Source of the DNA: Oscillospiraceae bacterium
GTDB lineage: Bacteria > Bacillota > Clostridia > Oscillospirales > Ruminococcaceae
Assembly: GCA_016281125.1 (NCBI GenBank)
Contig: JAEEIA010000085.1
Location: 55,225 to 119,224, forward strand
Reading direction: 5' to 3'
DNA: 64,000 nucleotides
Shown: piece by piece, positions 8,427 to 17,237 of the stretch
Layout: every line of letters starts with the position of its first letter
How positions within the stretch are numbered: position 1 is the stretch's first letter
Notes under the pieces: generated by a model
What the model saw: only the letters and a program-made list of their open reading frames with translations
Told to the model about the DNA's origin: nothing
Databases searched by the model: none
Made by a program: the position numbers and the translations under genes

Positions 8427-10163
8427 TTACTCTTCAGAGCCGGCCATTCTCTTCTTGGTCACCAGGACGATGCCCGAACCGATTGCCAGCAGGCCGCCGA
8501 GCAGGTAGAACAGCTTGGTGCCGATGCCGCCGGTGGAAGGCAGTGTGTTGCCGGCCTTGTTCACAATGTTGAACGCTGCCAGGACAGAAGTTTCCGCTGC
8601 GGATACAGTTGCAGCTTCGCCGTCCTTGGTTGCCGTCCAGGCAGGTGCTTCAAACTTAGCACCGTCATTCTTGAGTTCAATCGTGATCGGATCTGTCAGT
8701 TTGTTGTAGCCGCCGGGAGCCTCTTCTTCGGTGAGGGTGTAGGTGCCCGGTCCAAGGCCGCCGAATTCCAGCGTGCCGTCAGACTTCACATATGCTTCCA
8801 TGCAGATCTCGCCGTAGGTCGTTTCAGCGTCGATATTCTTGACTTCTGCATAAGTATCGGTGCCGTCGTAATCATCCTCATTGCCGTCCGGCGCTGTTGT
8901 TGTGAACGTACCGTTCTTCAGCTTGTAGAACGTACCGCTTGCATTCTTTTCATAGGCCGTGCCGTTGATCAGAACAACATTTGCAGAGGTACCGGTGAGC
9001 TTGAACTTCGCACCTGTCAGCGTATTGCCCGATTCATCAACCTTGGTCAGCTTGATGTTTGCAGTATAGGTCTTGGTCTCCTTGTCCGGGGTTACGCCGG
9101 TCGGATGATCCTGGCCGGGCTCGTCGACGGTGGGCGGCGTTCCGCCGTAGTCCTCATTCGGCTTGTTGGAGTAGGTGAGGTTTGCGGTGTTCAGGTTGCC
9201 GGTTGTACCACGGTTTGCTTTCTCATTCAGAATCGCGTCGTAGGTGACAACGATCGGATCATCCTTCTTTTCCGGTCTGTTGAGGAAATCCTTGAACACG
9301 ATCTGGAAGGTGTACGGCGAAGCGTCTTCGCCTGTCTGTACCACATAGTCATCATCGTCTAGATCATTTCCATTGATTGTTACATTGACTGAATCAGGAA
9401 CAAAGGTCAGACCTTCTGCCAGCGTATCGTTGATGACATAGAAGTACTTGGTGTAGCCTGTGCGGTCCGGCATATCGGAGGTGATCTCGTAGCTCACCCT
9501 GTCGCCGATGCTGACGGAGTTTGCCTTGCCATCATCCTTCGGATCCGGGCTCGTGATCTTTTTGTCCAGTGTCGGCAGATCTCTCTTCGGATCCACTGTC
9601 ATCGGGCCGACAACGTCCAGCATGAAGCGGGAGTACACAACATCCTTTCCGGCCGGATCCATCTCCGGATCGCCGGATTCCTCGACGAGGTAGTAGCCGC
9701 CTTCGGTCAGGGTGATCGGATACTTGCCGCCGCTCTGCGCAGCGTTTTCGGTTCCTCCGGAAACACAGCCTTTTGCGATGCGTGCAAACTCTGCCAGCTT
9801 CGTGTCATTGTCCTCATATTTCTTGAGCTGTTCGATAACGTTGTCGATAGTCATGGCCGTTGAAAAATCTGCCTTGTCACCTGTTTTCAGCACGGAAGAA
9901 CCGGCCAGATTCGTCAGGAAATCAGACTGATTCAGTCCGTCTGCATAGTCAATGTTGGACAGCACCTTCTCACCGTCCTTAATGATGACGTCGCCCTTGA
10001 AGATCTGGTATGCCGTATAGGTATAGCCTTTGATCTCCTCGTTCACGGTGATCGTAAACGGATTCTCATCCGCTGCGAATACGGTCATGCCGAACGACGC
10101 GATCGGTGTCAGTGCGAGCAGACCTGCGGTCAGCAGCGCCGCGATTTTTTGGTTCTTCTTCAT
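8427..10163 (-). CDS. major pilin subunit (isopeptide-forming backbone, LPSTG)
   Basis: 578 residues. Signal peptide ends near FGMTVFAADE. The sorting signal LPSTG (541-545) is followed by a membrane helix and KKRMAGSEE. Internal Ig-like domains carry E-box motifs GGYYLVEE and GTYTLTEEE, used in self-generated Lys-Asn isopeptide bonds, and the last domain is CnaB-like. Candidate pilin Lys residues lie in VDPKRDLPTLDKKI. The start is the ATG after CGGAGGAAAATATC; an upstream extension lacks a ribosome site. The gene lies between the tip protein and a class C sortase, the usual SpaA-type order. Confidence 0.92.
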   Translation of the reverse strand: MKKNQKIAALLTAGLLALTPIASFGMTVFAADENPFTITVNEEIKGYTYTAYQIFKGDVIIKDGEKVLSNIDYADGLNQSDFLTNLAGSSVLKTGDKADFSTAMTIDNVIEQLKKYEDNDTKLAEFARIAKGCVSGGTENAAQSGGKYPITLTEGGYYLVEESGDPEMDPAGKDVVYSRFMLDVVGPMTVDPKRDLPTLDKKITSPDPKDDGKANSVSIGDRVSYEITSDMPDRTGYTKYFYVINDTLAEGLTFVPDSVNVTINGNDLDDDDYVVQTGEDASPYTFQIVFKDFLNRPEKKDDPIVVTYDAILNEKANRGTTGNLNTANLTYSNKPNEDYGGTPPTVDEPGQDHPTGVTPDKETKTYTANIKLTKVDESGNTLTGAKFKLTGTSANVVLINGTAYEKNASGTFYKLKNGTFTTTAPDGNEDDYDGTDTYAEVKNIDAETTYGEICMEAYVKSDGTLEFGGLGPGTYTLTEEEAPGGYNKLTDPITIELKNDGAKFEAPAWTATKDGEAATVSAAETSVLAAFNIVNKAGNTLPSTGGIGTKLFYLLGGLLAIGSGIVLVTKKRMAGSEE

Positions 10164-10245
10164 GATATTTTCCTCCGTTTTTATCATTTTAGGTTTTTGT
10201 TCTTTCGGGTTGCCTCTTGGTCGGGATTGATTCAGGAAGGTCACA

Positions 10246-13200
10246 TCATTTGAACCTCCTTTCGCGCCGCTTAAAGGCGTATCCACCAATATAACCTGTG
10301 ATGACCAGGAACAGGCCGGATCCGTAGATCACATCTGTTCCCATGCCGCCGGTGGGCGGCAGCTTGTACCAGATATACTTGTTTGACACAACGATCGGGT
10401 TATCCTCATCGTTTGTCGCAACATTGTTGCCCGAATAGGATACGAGGTAATTGCCGTCCGCGGTCAGGATGCGTCCCTGTTCATCCGGTGCGAGCACTTC
10501 GGAACCGCCGACGGTCAGCTCCTCGATCCAGTATTCGTAAATGAACCCTGACTGCTCGTTGAGTGCTTCCTTGTCCCAGTGGAACGACCACGGGGAAGTG
10601 CTCATCGTAATTGTCTGAACAGTTTCCACGGTTTCCGTTTCCGTGTTCAGATGCAGCGGATTCGTGACCGAGTTCTCATCGAGCTCGATATCATAAAGGG
10701 TGAAGTTGGAAACATATTTTCCATCCGTGATTGTGTAGCCGGCCATTGGCTTGGGCGTATAGGGATCAGTAATATCGGTGATTGTCAGATTATGGATTCT
10801 GAACGAACCGAGTTCACCGCTTTCATAACGTGTTTCGTAGTAAATGTACATTTGATCCTGAACGGCATAATCAGGGATAGGAAAGGTTCCGGTGATTGTA
10901 TTTCCTCTGAAAGTGTTGCCGTTTACATTGACCGCAGCAGAACCGATATTCTGCCACCGGCTGATGCTGCCGCTTCCTTCGATCGTGTCAATCGAAAGAA
11001 TAACATTACTGATATTGTTGTTTCCGTTGCCCTGTACATAGGATTCAAACTGATAAGTATGACCTTTTTCCAGGAATGGAACCATCAACTTGACGCCTTC
11101 ACTCTCAGCGTTTCTTCCGCCAACGACCATGAAATCGAATCCGTTCTGCGTGTCATGATCGGGCGTCATTGTAACACCTTCACCGTTTTTTTGCCAGGTT
11201 CCGGTCGTGTTGTTAAACTGAATGCTGTAAACCGTTTTGTCTGGCTCCACCGTGACGGTGCCGCTGTTCCGCGCTACTTCAACAGGCTGATTCCCCTCAA
11301 CTGCAATGAACTCGTCGATCCGGAACTCGGATCCGCGGCAGGCTTCGTTGTCATCGCCGTTTGTATACGGTTCCGATTCAATCAGTAAAAACATGTTGTA
11401 CGGGTCGATCGTGTCCGTCAGCTTGACAGTGCCTGTGAGCTTTGTCCATACGCCGGCCGGAACATTGATATAATCGGAAATCGGCTGGAATGTTCCGAGA
11501 CCGTTGTTGAAGGTCATCTTGAAGCGGTCATCCACAGGGCTGTACACGTATGTGGTGAACGTATAGGTTTTGTTTCCTCTGAACTTTGCAGGATCCAGAT
11601 ACAGCATAGCACCGTTGAACGACTTGGTTCTGTTCCGCACGATCAGCGCATCATCTCTTGCGTAGCTTTCGCCGCCGCTGCCGGTGTTTTCCACGGTGGC
11701 TGCATACGGTTGCTTGCTCATGTCGTTCTGCACGTCCCAGCCGTTTGTGCCTCTTGTGAAGGAGTGATGCTCCAGCAGCAGTGTGTCCGCGGCATTGTCC
11801 GTTCTGATCTTGAATGAAACGACATTCGGAATTTCATTTGCATCGTTCGGATCGGTCTTGGCTTTCAGATTGGACACAACCAGAACGCCTTCATCCGTTT
11901 CAAACTTGACACCAAGCGAGTCTGGTGTTTTCTGCGGATAGCTGGCCGGGTAGACCGTGTCTACCGTGCTGTTTTCATCCAGGACAATGCCCTCATAATG
12001 ATACAGCTCGACGCCATCCGGCCAATAGTAGGGTAACTCAGCCGTACCTCCCGCATACACATCATGCGTTGTATACGATGTGATCAGATTGCCGGCTTCA
12101 TCCAGCATATTGACCTTGACTGAAGTTTTCTGGCTGCCGGAGTATCCGGTTTTTTTCCGCTTCAGTACCAGCGCGATCTCAGGTGCCGGATCCGGCTGGT
12201 TTTCCCACTGTTTCTCCAGATAGATATCCACGTTGGAAATATCCGTGTTGGTGATCTCAAGTACGCCCGGCGTACTGTAATTGTACATTGGCTTGAAGCC
12301 GTCCGGCACATTGAGCTCTTCTACGGTATAGGAAAAAACGTGGTCGCCGTAGCGCGAAAGGAGTCCGGTAAATGTTTCGCCCGGCAGCTGCTTTTCCGGC
12401 GGAAGTGCGAATGTCCTTCGCTTTTTGATCTTGTCGGGATTCTCCGGATCTGTATATCGCAGTGCAATCTGTCGGATCTCGCCCGTGGCGGAATCGGAAC
12501 GCATGATCTTGTACTTGATGGTATAATCCGCCGGTATCTTGTTTTCGTCACAGTCCCAGGTCTTTTTGACCGTGATGGATGTTGTTTCCTGAATGACACG
12601 GTTCTCAAAGTTGTAGGCGTTTATTTCTCTCAGCGGAATGGCCGAGCCGAGGCTGACGTCCGTCAGCACAGACATACCGGTCAGATCAGTGGCAGCGCCG
12701 TTGATGCTGACCTGATCAAAAATGCCCGGATCAACACCGACCTCTGTGACCATGAACTGTCTGTCCTGTCCGAGGTTATCAAAGGTTTTTCTGTCGCCGG
12801 CTTTCAGAGTCACGGTGTGCGGAATATCATCCGGTTCAGTCCAGTGTCCTTCGCCGGTTTCCGCATCATCCACGATGTATTCCCAGATCTCAAAGGTAAA
12901 TACCTTTTCGTCAATCAGTGGATCCTTGACGAGATGATCCTGATAGTTAACATCTTTCTTGATGGTCAGCGGCTTGAGTGTCGGAAGATTCATTTCCATC
13001 GCGAGGTTGGAGTAGCATCCGCCGCGTTCCAGGTAGAACACTTTGATCGTGTGCGAGCTGTGCTGCTCCCACTTGATCAATCCGCCTTCATCGGGATCGG
13101 GATTTTCATAATACCGTTCACCTGTTTCCGGATCAATATAATCTGTAAAATAATCCTCCAGCTTGGTGATCTTCCACCTGTTCACTTCATTTGTACTGGT

Positions 13201-14838
13201 CGATGCCGTGTTGATGGCAATCGGCTGCGGGAATTTTGCCCATTCCGCATCACTGCTGCCCACATAACCCTGTGCGGTCAGAGATGCTCTGACTTCCTCG
13301 ATGGTCTGGCCGGTTCCGTTGTCCTGTACCCAGACAAGACCGTGGGAAAAGTCGATCATGCCGCCGGCCGGTTCGTGGATACCGCCGATGTCAAGCACCA
13401 GCCTGCCGTCCAGGAAAACCCACATGTCATCATCACCGCTGTACTTGAACGTGATCGGCTCCTTGACGTTTTCGCCGTCGAACTCCGGATTGGAGAATGT
13501 TGCCTCCATTGTCATGCCGAAGTGGTGATTGTAGCCGTTGCCGTCATAGTTCGGATCTCTTCTCGTATCATCATACGGATCAAACGGGAAGAATCCGATT
13601 TTGAACCCCGGGTCTTTATCCTCGGTATATACGATGGGCTGTTCGCTTGCGTCAAACTTGATATTGTTCACATCGCCCTCGTAGTGGTGGTTGTCATTGA
13701 TGATCTCAAAGGTCTGGTTGTAAACGTCAAAATTATAGGTATCCGGGTTGAAGTAAGCGTAATTCTCGTTGCTGTTGTAATACAGGTGCGAAACTCTGTT
13801 TTCGCTGATCCGTTCCTGGAGCAGGTGGTTGACGTCCTGATATACGGTTTTGTATTCGCTCTGTGTCGGGTCGAACAAATATGCAAGACTGTTGCCGAGT
13901 GAACCGTCCGCATTTGCAATATGCGGATAACCGTCTGTTCCGAGGACCTTTGCAACGATATTCTGGACCGGTCTGTTTCCGGAGTAGTAATGCTCTGCAT
14001 TATAATCACCGGAATAGTTGTTCTTGTCCGGCTGATAATGGCGGCCTTCACTGTCTTCGTAATTCCACACAGTCCCGTCATTTGCACCGAAAGGAACCGG
14101 TGTGCCGTATGCCAGGAACATGATGTCTGTTGCAGGATCCCTGTCGGTATTGATACCGGAGGTTCTGACATTGTTGTGAGTATACGGCGGGCCGTCCGGA
14201 ACCCAGCTGTTTGTATCTCCGTCCCAGTGCTGACTGTAATCGTAATTATTGCCGGCCGATTCCAGACTGGGATCACCGTAATCAAACAATGTGAAATGGA
14301 TGCCTTCTGCGATGTTATCAATCGTTTTTACCGTGGCAAGCGGTGTTGCTTCATCCGATTGATTCGTCATATCCGGATCATCCATCATATCCGGTTCGTC
14401 ACCGTCTGCCATGATCCGGAAGCCTGCTTCATAGGCTTCAGCATATTCAGTATATTCTTCAGGATCACCGGTTTCGTCCGCCTGTCCGGCGGTGGCTGCA
14501 TCGGGCAGTGCCGTGCTCCCGGTGTAGCAGCTGATGTCGTGAACATGCTCTGCCGTTCTGCAGATCAGCTTCTTTTCATAGCATGCATCCGTGTGTGTGT
14601 GTGCTTTGTCTGAATCCAGCCCGCAGATCAGCGTCCGCTGATAACAGGCATCGGTGTGAACGTGCTCCGCCAGACCGCACTTCGCTTCGTTCGCCATTGT
14701 CAGGCCAACGCCGTGGAGTGCCCACGAAACGCCGGAGGTCACAAACAGCGAAAGGACAAGGAGCAGAGCCGTCATCCGCCGGCGCTGTGACTTTCTTCTG
14801 CCGTATTCCGACAGAATGCCTTCAAAGTGCTTTTTCAT
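10246..14838 (-). CDS. giant pilus tip/adhesin-like surface protein with fibro-slime domain (LPPTG)
   Basis: 1530 residues. A basic N-terminus and membrane segment (about 21-45) act as signal. Residues about 55-105 hold three His/Cys units of the form HxHTDACY/HVHDISCY. A fibro-slime/PA14-like module is marked by KYSGDDDMWVFLDGRLVLD followed by GGIHEP. Several Ig-like and CnaB-like domains and a carbohydrate-binding-like segment near residues 1030-1320 follow. The C-terminal sorting signal is LPPTG (1493-1497), helix and KRRERRFK. It is secreted and probably carried at the pilus tip by the neighbouring sortase, where it could bind plant fibre or mucin glycans; the ligand is unknown. It is encoded 82 bp before the pilin gene and 41 bp after a signal peptidase gene. 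Confidence 0.88.
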   Translation of the reverse strand: MKKHFEGILSEYGRRKSQRRRMTALLLVLSLFVTSGVSWALHGVGLTMANEAKCGLAEHVHTDACYQRTLICGLDSDKAHTHTDACYEKKLICRTAEHVHDISCYTGSTALPDAATAGQADETGDPEEYTEYAEAYEAGFRIMADGDEPDMMDDPDMTNQSDEATPLATVKTIDNIAEGIHFTLFDYGDPSLESAGNNYDYSQHWDGDTNSWVPDGPPYTHNNVRTSGINTDRDPATDIMFLAYGTPVPFGANDGTVWNYEDSEGRHYQPDKNNYSGDYNAEHYYSGNRPVQNIVAKVLGTDGYPHIANADGSLGNSLAYLFDPTQSEYKTVYQDVNHLLQERISENRVSHLYYNSNENYAYFNPDTYNFDVYNQTFEIINDNHHYEGDVNNIKFDASEQPIVYTEDKDPGFKIGFFPFDPYDDTRRDPNYDGNGYNHHFGMTMEATFSNPEFDGENVKEPITFKYSGDDDMWVFLDGRLVLDIGGIHEPAGGMIDFSHGLVWVQDNGTGQTIEEVRASLTAQGYVGSSDAEWAKFPQPIAINTASTSTNEVNRWKITKLEDYFTDYIDPETGERYYENPDPDEGGLIKWEQHSSHTIKVFYLERGGCYSNLAMEMNLPTLKPLTIKKDVNYQDHLVKDPLIDEKVFTFEIWEYIVDDAETGEGHWTEPDDIPHTVTLKAGDRKTFDNLGQDRQFMVTEVGVDPGIFDQVSINGAATDLTGMSVLTDVSLGSAIPLREINAYNFENRVIQETTSITVKKTWDCDENKIPADYTIKYKIMRSDSATGEIRQIALRYTDPENPDKIKKRRTFALPPEKQLPGETFTGLLSRYGDHVFSYTVEELNVPDGFKPMYNYSTPGVLEITNTDISNVDIYLEKQWENQPDPAPEIALVLKRKKTGYSGSQKTSVKVNMLDEAGNLITSYTTHDVYAGGTAELPYYWPDGVELYHYEGIVLDENSTVDTVYPASYPQKTPDSLGVKFETDEGVLVVSNLKAKTDPNDANEIPNVVSFKIRTDNAADTLLLEHHSFTRGTNGWDVQNDMSKQPYAATVENTGSGGESYARDDALIVRNRTKSFNGAMLYLDPAKFRGNKTYTFTTYVYSPVDDRFKMTFNNGLGTFQPISDYINVPAGVWTKLTGTVKLTDTIDPYNMFLLIESEPYTNGDDNEACRGSEFRIDEFIAVEGNQPVEVARNSGTVTVEPDKTVYSIQFNNTTGTWQKNGEGVTMTPDHDTQNGFDFMVVGGRNAESEGVKLMVPFLEKGHTYQFESYVQGNGNNNISNVILSIDTIEGSGSISRWQNIGSAAVNVNGNTFRGNTITGTFPIPDYAVQDQMYIYYETRYESGELGSFRIHNLTITDITDPYTPKPMAGYTITDGKYVSNFTLYDIELDENSVTNPLHLNTETETVETVQTITMSTSPWSFHWDKEALNEQSGFIYEYWIEELTVGGSEVLAPDEQGRILTADGNYLVSYSGNNVATNDEDNPIVVSNKYIWYKLPPTGGMGTDVIYGSGLFLVITGYIGGYAFKRRERRFK

Positions 14839-14879
14839 GTGCGATCTGCTCCTCCTTTCTCCTCTGATAAAAGGCGGTA

Positions 14880-15473
14880 TTATGTGCGTACGTTTTTTCG
14901 GAACGGCCAGATCCGGAAGAGAACCTTTCCGACGATCTGTTCCTTTTCGATGCAGCCGATGTCCTTGTTCCGGCTGTCCACCGAACGCGAGCGATTATCC
15001 CCGAGCAGGAAGATTTTCTGATCGGGTACCTCATACGGGAACGAGATGTCGCAGTCCCCGAGGCTTTTCTCGATTACATAGGGCTCATCCAGAAGCGTGC
15101 CGTTGACATAAACGCCGCCGTCGGGATCCATTTCGATCACGTCGCCTGGCAGGCCGACCACACGCTTTAAGAGCATTTTGTTCTGCCATGACACACAGCA
15201 GAGATCGCCGTATGCCACATTGCCTGTTTTGAACGTGACCAGAACGTCGCCGTCGTCCAGTGTCGGGCTCATGCTGTCGCCCGAAACCTGGATCACCGGC
15301 ATAAAGATCGTTGATACCAGAACCGCAGCCGCCGCGACGACGATCAGAACGGCAGCGGTATTGATCAGCGTGCTGATGAATTTCTTCCTGTACCGGATCC
15401 TGTTTAGCTCGGTTTCGACCTGCTCCTCAGTGGGAATAAAAACGGGATCCCGGTTTTCCGTACTGTTTTCCAT
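14880..15473 (-). CDS. signal peptidase I (S26), pilus-cluster type
   Basis: 197 residues. One N-terminal membrane helix (about 36-60), then the Ser/Lys catalytic dyad: Ser67 in GDSMSPTL and Lys103 in LLKRVVGLPGD; the box D motif GDNRSRSVDSR is present. The cytoplasmic N-terminus of about 35 residues is longer than in housekeeping enzymes. Its start codon directly abuts the stop of the coiled-coil gene upstream. A dedicated signal peptidase is known in some pilus operons, where it helps pilin maturation or assembly; here it probably serves the tip protein and pilin. Confidence 0.92.
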   Translation of the reverse strand: MENSTENRDPVFIPTEEQVETELNRIRYRKKFISTLINTAAVLIVVAAAAVLVSTIFMPVIQVSGDSMSPTLDDGDVLVTFKTGNVAYGDLCCVSWQNKMLLKRVVGLPGDVIEMDPDGGVYVNGTLLDEPYVIEKSLGDCDISFPYEVPDQKIFLLGDNRSRSVDSRNKDIGCIEKEQIVGKVLFRIWPFRKNVRT

Positions 15474-15857
15474 TTACTTGCTGCTTTCCTTTGCTTCTGC
15501 GGGTGCGTCCGGTGTTTCCGGGGCTGCCTCCTTTTTGAGTGCCTCCGCCTGTTCTTTTGCCCTGCGGACGATTTCCGCCGCTTCCTTCCGGGCGGCTTCA
15601 CGGATGGCCTCACAGGAAACCCGCTTCACCTGTTCCACATAATCATCCGCGGTTTTCTGCGCGGTTTCAAACAGTGCATTCAGTTTCACAACGGCCTCGG
15701 CGATGGAGCCTGCATCCTTGAGCTTCAGATCTCTTGATTCCAGCTCTGCCCGGAGCGCCGCGATCTCCTCCTGCATCGCTTTTTCGCGCTTCTGATATTC
15801 ATAAAGGATCTCGATCAGATCCGCTCTTCGCAGTTTTTTGAATTCCTTATCCGTCAT
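15474..15857 (-). CDS. small coiled-coil protein, paralogue of the one at 16478
   Basis: 127 residues, no signal peptide or membrane helix. The N-terminus MTDKEFKKLRRADLIEILY is shared almost exactly with the 55-residue protein encoded on the other side of the intergenic region. It is followed by charged heptad-like helices (about 22-45 and 60-113) rich in Glu, Ala and Lys, then an acidic Pro/Ala tail. It is the first gene of the minus-strand pilus arm and abuts the signal peptidase gene. I do not recognise a named family. It may be a cytoplasmic organiser of the peptidase/sortase machinery, whose N-terminal tails are also helical; that is inference. Confidence 0.8.
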   Translation of the reverse strand: MTDKEFKKLRRADLIEILYEYQKREKAMQEEIAALRAELESRDLKLKDAGSIAEAVVKLNALFETAQKTADDYVEQVKRVSCEAIREAARKEAAEIVRRAKEQAEALKKEAAPETPDAPAEAKESSK

Positions 15858-16041
15858 ATGAACCCCTATTGCTCATAATGTTGATTTATCCGATTCAACT
15901 ATTTACACATCGTATATTTTATTGTGCGGATATTATTGCTTAACTGTTCCGATCTGCACTTTGTAACGGTTATTTGTTTAATATAAACGGTTAAAATTAC
16001 ATATATAATATTTACTATGTTGCTCTGTCTTGTATGTTCTC

Positions 16042-16070
16042 ATTATAGCACCATCCTTCTGATTTGTCAA
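16042..16070 (-). promoter_or_regulatory. consensus promoter for the minus-strand pilus arm
   Basis: On the minus strand TTGACA (16070-16065) and TATAAT (16047-16042) are exactly 17 bp apart, about 185 bp upstream of the first gene. Confidence 0.8.
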
Positions 16071-16257
16071 TCTCTTTTATCGGTTTTTTCTACTTTAATA
16101 CGATTTTGGTATAATCTGCACAAGTGAATCGCAGGTTTCTTGTTAAAACAGACAGCTGATGTACGAACCGCGCAAAGCAACATCTACAAAAAGTTCAATG
16201 CGGAAAAATATATATAAAATGCTGCCTGATGCGCGGATATTATCGGAATGAATCCAT

Positions 16258-16288
16258 CACAAAATATTACGCAAAGTAATATTTTGTG
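16258..16288. repeat. perfect 13-bp inverted repeat in the pilus control region
   Basis: CACAAAATATTAC (16258-16270) and GTAATATTTTGTG (16276-16288) are separated by GCAAA. There is no T tract and the sequence is very AT-rich, so an operator for a dimeric regulator is more likely than a terminator. Confidence 0.7.
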
Positions 16289-16402
16289 GAAATATTTACG
16301 GTTTTATGACAGCGTTCGCGTCATTATGCACGATTTTGATAGATGTAAATTATAAGATATGACAGTTTTTTCTGGAATCAGAGCTTTTTTTCAAAACTGC
16401 GG

Positions 16403-16431
16403 TTGACTTGCCTTTCCTTTCGTTGTATAAT
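16403..16431 (+). promoter_or_regulatory. consensus promoter for the plus-strand pilus arm
   Basis: TTGACT (16403-16408) and TATAAT (16426-16431) are 17 bp apart, 46 bp before the first start codon. Confidence 0.82.
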
Positions 16432-16477
16432 AAAGGAAGAAAGCACCGGAAAGACCGGTGATTCGCCGGAGGTATCT

Positions 16478-16645
16478 ATGACGGACAAAGAATTGCGGAA
16501 GGCTAAAAAAACCGATCTGATCGAAATGCTCTACTATCTCAGACAAGAGGTCGATGATCTGAAGGCGCAGAACGACACGCTCAGAGCCAGGGTGCTCCTG
16601 CTTTCGGGCGAAGTGCCCGACGGGAAGGATGAGGGCGATGCGTAA
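16478..16645 (+). CDS. 55-residue protein, short paralogue of the 15474-15857 product
   Basis: MTDKELRKAKKTDLIEMLYY matches the N-terminus of the coiled-coil protein on the opposite arm, followed by one short heptad helix (EVDDLKAQNDTLRARVLLL) and an acidic tail. The start follows CCGGAGGTATCT. Its last codons overlap the start of the signal peptidase gene (ATGCGTAA), so the two are translationally coupled. It keeps only the shared N-terminal module, which marks that module as the conserved functional part. Function unknown. Confidence 0.82.
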   Translation: MTDKELRKAKKTDLIEMLYYLRQEVDDLKAQNDTLRARVLLLSGEVPDGKDEGDA

Positions 16646-17237
16646 ATTCACCAGCCTTGAACAGATCCCGACCGCGCAGCAGTTCAAAAAGGAACTGCAC
16701 AGGCGGCGTTATAAAAGGATGTTTGTAGCAACGCTGAAAAACACTTTTTTCTCCATGATGAATGCAGCGGCCGCACTTGTGCTGCTGTCCTTTCTGTTTC
16801 TGCCCGCCGTCCGGGTGACCGGCACCAGCATGGAGCCGACACTCTCCGGCAACGAGATCGTTCTTTGCAGCAAGCTGCGGCAGGCAAAGCGCGGAGATAT
16901 CATTGCGCTCTACTATAATAAAAAGGTACTGCTCAAGCGTGTGATCGCGGTCACGGGCGACTCCGTTGACATCGACGAAAACGGCCGCGTCAAGCTGAAC
17001 GGCCAGATCCTCGACGAGCCGTATATCAGCGTGGCTGCCCTCGGAGAATGTGATATCGAATTCCCGTATACGGTAAAGGAGAACCGATGGTTCGTCATGG
17101 GCGATAACCGCGTGTCCTCTGTTGACAGCCGCTATTCTGCATTCGGATGCGTCCCGGATGAAAACATCCTCGGTGTTGTGTGGTTCCGCCTTTACCCCTT
17201 CGACCGACCGCATCTGCCGGTGAAGCCCGATGCGTAA
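16638..17237 (+). CDS. signal peptidase I (S26), second pilus-cluster copy
   Basis: 199 residues. Membrane helix about 38-58; catalytic Ser64 in GTSMEPTL and Lys100 in LLKRVIAVTGD; GDNRVSSVDSR box. It is a clear paralogue of the enzyme at 14880 and has the same long basic N-terminal tail (QFKKELHRRRYKRMF). The ATG at 16638 overlaps the upstream stop; an in-frame ATG at 16629 is an alternative. The next sortase gene overlaps its stop, so the arm is tightly coupled. Confidence 0.92.
   Translation: MRKFTSLEQIPTAQQFKKELHRRRYKRMFVATLKNTFFSMMNAAAALVLLSFLFLPAVRVTGTSMEPTLSGNEIVLCSKLRQAKRGDIIALYYNKKVLLKRVIAVTGDSVDIDENGRVKLNGQILDEPYISVAALGECDIEFPYTVKENRWFVMGDNRVSSVDSRYSAFGCVPDENILGVVWFRLYPFDRPHLPVKPDA

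Larger units (their letters stand above)
15858..16477. other. 620-bp AT-rich divergent control region of the twin pilus arms
   Basis: No open reading frame with a ribosome site was found. It is clearly more A+T-rich than the flanking genes and contains one consensus promoter per strand, a perfect inverted repeat at 16258-16288, a further TATAAT near 16110 and leader regions of about 185 bp (minus arm) and 40 bp (plus arm). Confidence 0.75.

Noticed and set aside
12340..13902. 520-codon open frame on the plus strand opposite the giant tip protein gene
   Set aside because: No ribosome site or recognisable domain; it is the antisense shadow of a well-supported surface protein with domains and sorting signal on the minus strand.
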